From Oxalobacteraceae bacterium (GTDB lineage: Bacteria > Pseudomonadota > Gammaproteobacteria > Burkholderiales > Burkholderiaceae_D): DNA of 8,971 bases. The position numbers were made by a program, and so were the translations under genes. Each line of letters opens with the position of its first letter. Position 1 is the stretch's first letter. The DNA lies in contig CANGFL010000038.1 in NCBI GenBank assembly GCA_947453015.1, positions 1-8,971 of the forward strand, read 5' to 3'. Below the pieces are notes generated by a model. The model worked only from the letters and a program-made list of their open reading frames with translations. It was not told where the DNA came from and made no database searches. Below are positions 1-4,503 of this stretch, in pieces.

Positions 1-16
1 AGCGCCGGCACGATGC

Positions 17-23
17 AAAGGAG
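17..23 (+). promoter_or_regulatory. Shine-Dalgarno site of rplS
   Basis: AAAGGAG lies 6 bases before the ATG at 30. It is a near-perfect complement to the 16S rRNA tail, as expected for a highly expressed ribosomal protein gene. Bases 1-16 are too short to assign. In many proteobacteria trmD lies immediately upstream of rplS, but nothing of it can be recognised here. Confidence 0.85.
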
Positions 24-29
24 CAAACC

Positions 30-413
30 ATGGATCTGATCCAACAACTAGAGCAAGAAGAAATTACCCGTCTGGGTAAGAACATCCCTGAATTCGCACC
101 TGGCGATACCGTTATCGTTAACGTGAACGTGGTTGAAGGTAACCGCAAACGTGTACAGGCCTATGAAGGTGTCGTGATATCCCGTCGTAATCGTGGCTTG
201 AATTCGAACTTCATCGTTCGTAAAATCTCGTCAGGCGAAGGTGTAGAGCGTACTTTCCAATTGTATTCACCACTGATCGCTTCAATTGAAGTGAAACGTC
301 GCGGTGATGTACGTCGTGCCAAGTTGTACTACCTGCGTGAACGTTCAGGTAAATCGGCGCGTATTCGCGAAAAATTGCCTAGCCGTCGTACAGCTGATTC
401 CGCAGCGGAGTAA
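30..413 (+). CDS. rplS: 50S ribosomal protein L19
   Basis: This is L19 of the large ribosomal subunit, which sits at the 30S-50S interface and helps form an intersubunit bridge. The 127-residue length is normal for Betaproteobacteria. The N-terminal part contains [10 protein letters not shown] (about residues 19-28), the start of the SH3-like barrel. The family signature is at about residues 88-102, with [15 protein letters not shown] followed by ERSGKSARI. The ATG at 30 is supported by the strong Shine-Dalgarno site 6 bases upstream. The gene is complete and ends in TAA, about 20 bases before a clear intrinsic terminator, so it is the last gene of its transcript, probably the rpsP-rimM-trmD-rplS type of operon. 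The last 10 residues are a variable, acidic tail. I see nothing unusual in the protein. Confidence 0.98.
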   Translation: MDLIQQLEQEEITRLGKNIPEFAPGDTVIVNVNVVEGNRKRVQAYEGVVISRRNRGLNSNFIVRKISSGEGVERTFQLYSPLIASIEVKRRGDVRRAKLYYLRERSGKSARIREKLPSRRTADSAAE

Positions 414-435
414 GCAGTCGAGTTATGGCAAACTG

Positions 436-467
436 AAAAGGGCACCGAGTGTGCCCTTTTTCTTTTT
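436..467 (+). terminator. Intrinsic terminator after rplS
   Basis: A 10-base perfect stem AAAAGGGCAC (436-445) pairs with GTGCCCTTTT (451-460) around the 5-base loop CGAGT. The second arm runs into a T-rich tract that continues to 467 with one C. This is a strong rho-independent terminator for the rplS transcript. The opposite strand also has a T-run from the leading A-tract (436-439), but that run is short. The following gene starts only 3 bases after the T-tract. Confidence 0.93.
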
Positions 468-470
468 TGA

Positions 471-1145
471 ATGCTGATGAAAAATCCGTTTGATCCTACC
501 GCAGCGCCGATTGATTCTCTGGCTTCTGAGCAAGCCTTAGCATTGGAGCGCTTAGATCCTGAGTGGCTGCGCCAACGTTTTCGCCAACCTGCCGAATGGA
601 CGCCGGAATTTACCGATGAACATGTGCTGCGTGATACGCAGCGCGCGCCCGTACCCGCGTCGGTACTGATGCCTTTAGTGGTGCGCGAGAATCATATTTC
701 TTTGTTGCTCACGCAGCGCACTGCTCATTTGCATGATCATGCAGGTCAGATTAGTTTTCCTGGTGGGCGAGTTGACCCCGATGATGTAGATGCTGTCGCC
801 ACTGCCTTGCGAGAAACGGAAGAAGAGATCGGTCTCTCTCGTCGGCATATCGAAGTGATCGGTTCATTGCCTGATTACTTCACGGGTACCGGCTTTCAAG
901 TAACGCCGGTGGTCGGCTTAGTTCATCCACCATTTGATTTGGCGGCTGATGAATTCGAAGTCGCCGAGATTTTTGAAGTCCCGCTACATTTTTTGATGGA
1001 TGGTGCCAACCACCAACGTCGCAGTGCTGAATTTCCCGGTAAGCCGGGCCGTCGTACGTTTTACGCGATGCCTTTTCAGCACTATTTTATTTGGGGCGCC
1101 ACCGCCGCCATGCTGCGTAATCTTTATCATTTTGTGCGCGCTTGA
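471..1145 (+). CDS. Nudix hydrolase, CoA pyrophosphatase (NudL/YeaB type)
   Basis: Members of this Nudix subfamily cleave coenzyme A and its derivatives to phosphopantetheine and 3',5'-ADP in the cytoplasm. The subfamily motif upstream of the Nudix box is clear: LLLTQRTAHLHDHAGQ followed by ISFPGG, about residues 78-99. The Nudix helix follows at about 99-122, with RETEEEIGL supplying the REUxEExGU metal-binding glutamates (residues 114-122). As in other CoA pyrophosphatases, the spacing before RE is longer than in the general Nudix signature. The 224-residue length is usual for the betaproteobacterial form, and the N-terminal FDP at 7-9 matches what I recall of homologues. That supports ATG 471, or ATG 477 in the same frame, rather than a later start. 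Neither start has a Shine-Dalgarno sequence, because the bases just upstream are the rplS terminator T-tract. A distinct promoter is not visible, so transcription may depend on terminator read-through. The gene shares the + strand with the CobD/CbiB-like gene 58 bases downstream. Confidence 0.92.
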   Translation: MLMKNPFDPTAAPIDSLASEQALALERLDPEWLRQRFRQPAEWTPEFTDEHVLRDTQRAPVPASVLMPLVVRENHISLLLTQRTAHLHDHAGQISFPGGRVDPDDVDAVATALRETEEEIGLSRRHIEVIGSLPDYFTGTGFQVTPVVGLVHPPFDLAADEFEVAEIFEVPLHFLMDGANHQRRSAEFPGKPGRRTFYAMPFQHYFIWGATAAMLRNLYHFVRA

Positions 1146-1151
1146 GCCGGG

Positions 1152-1180
1152 TATGCATTACTCTTCATTTAGCTTATGAT
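1152..1180 (+). promoter_or_regulatory. Weak promoter candidate before the CobD/CbiB-like gene
   Basis: TATGAT at 1175-1180 matches 5 of 6 bases of a sigma70 -10 box. The only hexamer at 17-base spacing is TATGCA (1152-1157), a poor -35. Transcription would begin near 1187, giving a short leader to the ATG at 1204. This rests on motif matching alone, and co-transcription with the Nudix gene is equally possible. Confidence 0.25.
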
Positions 1181-1203
1181 TTACTGAAATTCCAGCGCCT
1201 CTT

Positions 1204-2160
1204 ATGACTCTGTTTTCTATACTCTTCGTTTTGTTGATTGAACAGTTCCGCCCCCTGCGTGCGGACAATCCCATCTATGCCGCAATACGTGTATTCGCGG
1301 CTCGCATAGAGCATAGTTTTAATGCGGGTAAACCTGAGCATGGTCGTATGGCCTGGTTAGCCATGGTCTCGGTTCTGGTGGCGCCTACCTTGTTGATCTA
1401 CTGGTTACTTGCGTTGGTAGGGCCATTGGCGCAGTTTGTATGGAGTGTGTTGATTGTTTATTTGACGATGGGTTTTCGTCATTACAGTCATTACTTCACT
1501 TCTATTCAAGCAGCACTGAATAATGGCGAGCTGTCAGAAGCGCGTGATTTGCTTGCAGAATGGACTGGGCAAGATGTGCGCGATCTTGATATTCACGATA
1601 TCGCTCGCTTATCAGTAGAAAACGCGCTGATCACTACCCATCGACATGTGTTTGGTGTTTTTTTGTGGTTGCTGCTGCCAATCGGTCCTGCCGGCGCTGT
1701 CATTTACCGTGTCGCTGAATACTTGGCGCGTGCATGGACTGAGCCCGAACATCTGCGTCAGGAAGCTTTTGGGACATTCGCTAAAACGGCATTTGACTGG
1801 ATAGATTGGCTGCCTGCACGCTTAACCGCTGTGGCTTTCGCCATCGTCGGTAATTTCGAAGACGCTATTTACGCTTGGCGAAATTTTGCTCGTCGCTGGG
1901 CGAGTCACACCACCGGCATCATTTTGTCTGCGGGTGGTGGTGCAATGGGAGTACGGCTGGGAACGCCTGCTGAATATGCCCCCGCTGTGCCTGAAGTCGA
2001 TATCACGCGCTATGAATCTTCCAGCCCTGAACTTGAGATTTTGCCGGGTGAAGAACCGTCTGCTCGCTCATTACAAAGCACCGTAGGATTGATTTGGCGC
2101 GCGCTTCTTCTTTGGATTTTGCTGTTGGTGCTGGTCTCTGTTGCCAACTGGCTAGGCTGA
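1204..2160 (+). CDS. CobD/CbiB-family membrane protein (role uncertain)
   Basis: This is a 318-residue inner-membrane protein. Hydrophobic segments are seen at about residues 1-15, 50-88 (probably two spans), 148-170 and 297-316. True CbiB/CobD catalyses adenosylcobinamide-phosphate synthesis, attaching aminopropanol phosphate to adenosylcobyric acid. The family relationship rests on overall architecture, the central SVEN (137-140) and the late GAMGVRLG (246-253), which resembles the GALGVRLG segment of CbiB. However, the residues after VEN read ALITTHRHVFG (141-151), where CbiB has a conserved Asn-Thr-Ser/Val-Asp-Gly stretch. No cobalamin gene is nearby. It may therefore be a diverged paralogue, possibly nearer to AmpE-like proteins, with an unknown activity. 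The Nudix/CobD-CbiB order is common beside rplS in Betaproteobacteria. No good Shine-Dalgarno precedes the ATG at 1204, but hydrophobicity begins right there, which supports that start. The name is secure only at family level. Confidence 0.82.
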   Translation: MTLFSILFVLLIEQFRPLRADNPIYAAIRVFAARIEHSFNAGKPEHGRMAWLAMVSVLVAPTLLIYWLLALVGPLAQFVWSVLIVYLTMGFRHYSHYFTSIQAALNNGELSEARDLLAEWTGQDVRDLDIHDIARLSVENALITTHRHVFGVFLWLLLPIGPAGAVIYRVAEYLARAWTEPEHLRQEAFGTFAKTAFDWIDWLPARLTAVAFAIVGNFEDAIYAWRNFARRWASHTTGIILSAGGGAMGVRLGTPAEYAPAVPEVDITRYESSSPELEILPGEEPSARSLQSTVGLIWRALLLWILLLVLVSVANWLG

Positions 2161-2248
2161 AAATAGTTAATCAGGCTGAGTGCCTTAATGACAGCTGGAA
2201 AGTTGGCGACCTCGTTGTCCTTTTCCAGTAAAAATAGCGGGTACAGCT

Positions 2249-2276
2249 TTGTTTCCCCTCTCATATTCGGTAAGAT
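2249..2276 (+). promoter_or_regulatory. Weak promoter candidate before the DUF3579 gene
   Basis: TTGTTT (2249-2254) and TAAGAT (2271-2276) are separated by 16 bases and match the sigma70 consensus at 3 and 4 of 6 positions. The site lies within the 181-base gap before the DUF3579 gene. No convincing terminator follows the CobD/CbiB-like gene: the only hairpin is a 4-base stem, AGGC/GCCT, at 2173-2185. The promoter call is speculative. Confidence 0.2.
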
Positions 2277-2341
2277 AGCGATAAATGGTGTGCCGCAGCA
2301 AAATGCCACTCAACCCTATCGTTTGAAAGCCTGCCTGCCGC

Positions 2342-2674
2342 ATGGCCGACCAGAGTTCAGAATCATCCAGCGAAGCGACCGACTTCATCATTCAGGGCTT
2401 AACTAGTAAAGGTAAACCCTTTCGGCCCAGTGATTGGGCCGATCGCTTGTGTGGAATCATGGCGCGTTTTAATCCCGACGCTGGTAGTGGTTACGACCTG
2501 CATCTGCAGTATTCCCCTTACGTACAACCAGCGCTGATCGAGGGCGAGCGCTCGGTTTTAGTTGACGCTAAGTTGTACGCGCTTGAACCTATGGCGTATC
2601 ACTTTATGCGCAGCTTCGCAAAAGACAATGATTTAACCATCATCGAAGCGTGTCTGCTGCCTAACAAGCACTGA
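2342..2674 (+). CDS. DUF3579 family protein
   Basis: This is a small soluble protein of 110 residues with no signal peptide or membrane segment. It matches the DUF3579 family, which is largely confined to Betaproteobacteria and has no established function. Conserved-looking blocks are IIQGLTSKGKPFRPSDWADR (about 16-35) and LVDAKLYALEPMAYHFMRSF (about 73-92), followed by AKDNDLTIIEACL (93-105). The first 14 residues are Ser/Glu/Asp-rich and are probably a disordered tail. The length is close to that of homologues as I remember them. The ATG at 2342 leaves the conserved core starting at about residue 15, but no clear Shine-Dalgarno is present. It stands alone between the CobD/CbiB-like gene (181 bases upstream) and the pilus control region. 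The surroundings give no hint of its job. Family membership was recognised from the FRPSDWADRL and EPMAYHF blocks, not from a search. Confidence 0.87.
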   Translation: MADQSSESSSEATDFIIQGLTSKGKPFRPSDWADRLCGIMARFNPDAGSGYDLHLQYSPYVQPALIEGERSVLVDAKLYALEPMAYHFMRSFAKDNDLTIIEACLLPNKH

Positions 2675-2709
2675 TTGAATAAAATCGAGACGATAGGCGA
2701 TTAATTATC

Positions 2710-2728
2710 GAAGCTAATTCTCAGCTTC
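2710..2728. repeat. Inverted repeat GAAGCT/AGCTTC
   Basis: GAAGCT (2710-2715) and AGCTTC (2723-2728) form a perfect 6-base stem around the 7-base loop AATTCTC, 36 bases after the DUF3579 stop. There is no T-tract on either side, so it does not look like a standard terminator. It could be a transcript-end stabilising hairpin for the upstream gene. Confidence 0.5.
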
Positions 2729-2731
2729 ACT

Positions 2732-2761
2732 GAGTCCCGCAGGGCAAAGCTGCGCTGACTC
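2732..2761. repeat. Imperfect hairpin GAGTC..GCAG / CTGC..GACTC
   Basis: GAGTC (2732-2736) pairs with GACTC (2757-2761) and GCAG (2739-2742) pairs with CTGC (2750-2753). The two stems are separated by an internal loop of CC against GCT, around the 7-base loop GGCAAAG. It follows the previous inverted repeat after 3 bases, so the pair might fold together in RNA. No T-run follows, and function is unknown. Confidence 0.45.
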
Positions 2762-2827
2762 GCCATAAAATTCGAAATAAATCAGTGTTCACCTAATTCA
2801 TTCCTAAAAATTTCTATCATTCTTTTG

Positions 2828-2858
2828 TTGAGAAATTTAGTGTGGATATCGTTATACG
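2828..2858 (+). promoter_or_regulatory. Promoter candidate for the pilE-to-pilY1 operon
   Basis: TTGAGA (2828-2833) matches 5 of 6 bases of a sigma70 -35 box. TATACG (2853-2858) matches 4 of 6 of the -10, at a spacing of 19 bases, which is longer than ideal. Transcription would start near 2865, inside the palindrome at 2863-2882, leaving an untranslated leader of about 180 bases before the ATG at 3048. No well-spaced sigma54 site was found. Confidence 0.28.
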
Positions 2859-2862
2859 TCTC

Positions 2863-2882
2863 AACGCATACACGCATGCGTT
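2863..2882. promoter_or_regulatory. Operator-like nested palindrome
   Basis: AACGCA (2863-2868) and TGCGTT (2877-2882) are perfect inverted arms separated by 8 bases. Within this, ACGCATGCGT (2872-2881) is a perfect 10-base palindrome, and ACGCAT also occurs as a direct repeat at 2864-2869. The element begins 4 bases after the candidate -10 box, so a bound protein would cover the likely transcription start. No specific regulator can be named from sequence. Confidence 0.45.
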
Positions 2883-3047
2883 AGCCATAGATCAATCCTG
2901 AAATCATTTCAAAAAAATTCATAAATCGAACTAATGATCGATATTAGGCCGGTTAATTGAATTGTTAATGCGCGAGCTAGCAACTTGTGCGATTTAATTT
3001 TATTTGGCGCAACCTGTTGCCCTGATTCACTGGGCTGTTTATCAATC

Positions 3048-3482
3048 ATGCCGGGTTCGCGAAAAATCGCAGGCTTTAGCCTGATTGAATTAATGATTGC
3101 GCTTGTCATCGCTAGCCTACTGGCGACGGTTGCTTTACCTGCCTACCGCGATCACATGATACGCGGCGCTATCCCTCAAGCAACCGGTGGTTTGAGTCTG
3201 TTTGCTATGCGAATGGAAGAGTATTACCAAGACAATCGCACCTACGCCAATGGTACTAACTGCGGTGCTGCTACACCAGCGAGCGAGAAATTTAGCTTTA
3301 GTTGTGTCACAGCTTCCGCGGGACAGTCGTATGTATTGACCGCTGTTGGCATCAGTGGCGATCTGACTGAATTTTCTTATACCTTGAATCAGGCGGGAGT
3401 AGCACAGACGATCGCTTTACCTACAGCATGGGGAAAGGCTCCAGTGAATTGTTGGATCAGTAAAAAAAATGCCACCTGCTGA
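3048..3482 (+). CDS. pilE: Type IV minor pilin, PilE family
   Basis: This is a 144-residue prepilin. It has a class III signal: the leader MPGSRKIAG, cleavage after Gly9, then FSLIELMIALVIASLLATVALP, with Phe at +1 and Glu at +5 (residue 14). The TCP-type globular part follows, with EYYQDNRTYANG (58-69). The end, WGKAPVNCWISKKNATC, is typical of betaproteobacterial PilE. Four cysteines (72, 86, 135, 144) could form two disulfides. The ATG at 3048 is preferred over an in-frame TTG at 2985 because it gives a standard 9-residue leader, although neither start has a clear Shine-Dalgarno. The protein goes through the inner membrane to prepilin peptidase and then into the pilus. Its place at the head of a minor-pilin operon argues for a minor, initiation-complex pilin rather than the main subunit. 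A run of eight A at 3462-3469 lies just before the last cysteine codon. Confidence 0.9.
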   Translation: MPGSRKIAGFSLIELMIALVIASLLATVALPAYRDHMIRGAIPQATGGLSLFAMRMEEYYQDNRTYANGTNCGAATPASEKFSFSCVTASAGQSYVLTAVGISGDLTEFSYTLNQAGVAQTIALPTAWGKAPVNCWISKKNATC

Positions 3483-3500
3483 ACACGCTATGAGCGTTGT
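3482..3500 (+). repeat. Hairpin in the pilE-fimT gap
   Basis: ACACGCT (3483-3489) pairs with AGCGTTGT (3493-3500) through 7 base pairs with one bulged T (3498) and the triloop ATG. It starts right after the pilE stop codon and ends 2 bases before the fimT start codon at 3503. It has no T-tract and so is not an intrinsic terminator. In RNA it could cover the ribosome-loading region of fimT. Confidence 0.4.
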
Positions 3501-3502
3501 GT

Positions 3503-4072
3503 ATGAATGATTACTCAGGTTTTTCGTTAATCGAGTTATTAATTACCCTGACAGTTTTGTCTATCGTGCTTGCGATAGGGGTGCCTTCCGTAATTGGCTG
3601 GGTTCGCGCTATGGAGGTAAGGAGTAGCGCAGAAAGTCTGCGCAGTGCGCTACAGCGCGCTCGAGCCGAAGCAGTAGCTCGAAACACGCGCGTACGAATT
3701 AGCCTAAGCAATACGACGGGTAATCCGGGGTGGAATGTGACATGCGTCAATGTCGCCGCTGGGTGCCCTGCATCGCTACTCAGCCACGCGATAGAAACGA
3801 ACAGCTTAATACGTTGGGGAGCCGCGCTGCTGGCGGTTTCGTCAACGATGACGACTGCACTAAGGGCTGGCGCTACCTTGCCCGGCACTATCGATTTTTT
3901 TCCTTTGGGTGATGCTCCACAAGTTGCGGGCGGCACAGACATCGCGCGCGTTGATGTGATTCACCCCGCCAGCAAAGATGATGTGAGACTTGTTTTAAGG
4001 ATAGACGGCGCTGGCAACATCCGCATGTGCAATCCGTCACGACCCACAGATCACCCAGAGGCATGTCATTGA
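3503..4072 (+). CDS. fimT: Type IV minor pilin, FimT/GspH (FimU-like) family
   Basis: This is a 189-residue prepilin of the FimT/GspH family, a component of the pilus initiation/tip complex. The leader MNDYSG is followed by FSLIELLITLTVLSIVLAIGVP, with cleavage after Gly6, Phe +1 and Glu +5 (residue 11). Next comes RSSAESLRSALQRARAEAVARN (about 42-63), the helix characteristic of FimT/GspH. The C-terminal IRMCNPSRPTDHPEACH also matches the family, with two cysteines likely to be disulfide bonded. The ATG at 3503 gives the standard short leader. An in-frame TTG lies two codons earlier. A 6-codon frame, ATG 3490 to TGA 3510, overlaps the start in another phase. The Shine-Dalgarno is weak and partly inside a hairpin. 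The stop TGA (4070-4072) overlaps the pilV ATG by one base. A run of seven T occurs at 3895-3901. FimT, FimU and GspH cannot be told apart firmly without alignment. Confidence 0.87.
   Translation: MNDYSGFSLIELLITLTVLSIVLAIGVPSVIGWVRAMEVRSSAESLRSALQRARAEAVARNTRVRISLSNTTGNPGWNVTCVNVAAGCPASLLSHAIETNSLIRWGAALLAVSSTMTTALRAGATLPGTIDFFPLGDAPQVAGGTDIARVDVIHPASKDDVRLVLRIDGAGNIRMCNPSRPTDHPEACH
4057..4061 (+). promoter_or_regulatory. Shine-Dalgarno supporting the pilV start
   Basis: AGAGG at 4057-4061 is 10 bases from the ATG at 4072 but only 1 base from the in-frame ATG at 4063. That favours 4072, which also overlaps the fimT stop as TGATG. The spacing is a little long, so re-initiation from fimT probably contributes. 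Confidence 0.5.
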
Positions 4073-4500
4073 TGAGTGACAGAGCAAACCTTATTCGTTA
4101 TCAGGGCGGCAGTAGTTTGCTGGAAGGTTTGCTCGCAATCATATTATTTTCAATCGGCTTACTGAGTTTGTTAATGCTGTTATCAGCCACACTAATTGAA
4201 AGCAGTAATGCGCGGTATCGAATCGAAGCAAGTTTATTGATTAGTGATCTGGTATCTCACATGTGGATAGGTGATCACTCATTAACGGGTTTGAAGACTC
4301 GCTTTGCCGATACGACGTCGACAGACTACCAAAGCTGGTTTACATCAGTAAGCAATCGATTGCCTGGTGTTTCAGCAAAGACGAATGCGCCACAGATCAC
4401 GATTGATAACGCACGTAATGTGACCGTGACTATTCGCTGGCAAGTCCCCGGAGATAGCACATCGCATCAGATGTTAGTGCAGACCTTGATTACCGATTAA
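4072..4500 (+). CDS. pilV: Type IV minor pilin, PilV family
   Basis: This 142-residue prepilin is required in known systems for assembly of the minor-pilin/PilY1 tip complex. The leader ends QGG (11-13) and is followed by SSLLEGLLAIILFSIGLLSL. Cleavage after Gly13 leaves Ser at +1, where Phe or Met is usual, and Glu at +5 (residue 18) is kept. The IILFSIGLLSLLML stretch is the PilV form of the N-terminal helix. The small globular part ends in a beta-rich segment, VTVTIRWQVPG (about 114-124), as in other PilV proteins. The start at 4072 is chosen for the TGATG overlap with fimT and the AGAGG site. ATG 4063 would add three residues without changing the processed protein. Only TAA and CAC separate this gene from the GTG of pilW, in the same frame. 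Confidence 0.87.
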   Translation: MSDRANLIRYQGGSSLLEGLLAIILFSIGLLSLLMLLSATLIESSNARYRIEASLLISDLVSHMWIGDHSLTGLKTRFADTTSTDYQSWFTSVSNRLPGVSAKTNAPQITIDNARNVTVTIRWQVPGDSTSHQMLVQTLITD

Positions 4501-4503
4501 CAC

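Larger units (their letters stand above)
2675..3047. other. Gene-free AT-rich region upstream of the pilus operon
   Basis: I see no credible gene here on either strand. The region holds two hairpin-forming repeats just after the DUF3579 gene (2710-2728 and 2732-2761), a promoter-like pair with an adjoining nested palindrome (2828-2882), a dyad CTAAT/ATTAG at 2931-2947 (arms of 5, spacer of 7), and GCAACCTGTTGC at 3009-3020 (arms of 5, spacer of 2). None of the hairpins is followed by a T-run, so no intrinsic terminator separates the two blocks. The size and density of dyads suggest a regulated promoter region for the pilE-like gene and those after it. Confidence 0.6.

Noticed and set aside
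2010..2309. Minus-strand reading frame of 99 codons
   Set aside because: It overlaps the end of the CobD/CbiB-like gene, has no recognisable motif and no Shine-Dalgarno, and looks like a chance frame.
2188..2406. Plus-strand frame of 72 codons before the DUF3579 gene
   Set aside because: It runs into the DUF3579 gene in another frame, and its protein has no family features; the DUF3579 frame clearly explains the overlap.
3005..3020. Possible sigma54 promoter TGGCGC...TTGC upstream of pilE
   Set aside because: The GG and GC elements are one base further apart than the strict sigma54 spacing allows, and the site is only 28 bases from the start codon. It is better described as the inverted repeat GCAACCTGTTGC.
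2985..3047. Upstream TTG start for the pilE-like gene
   Set aside because: It would add 21 residues to the leader without a Shine-Dalgarno; ATG 3048 gives the standard 9-residue prepilin leader.
3511..3942. Minus-strand frame of 143 codons inside fimT
   Set aside because: It is antisense to a well-supported pilin gene and its protein resembles no family.
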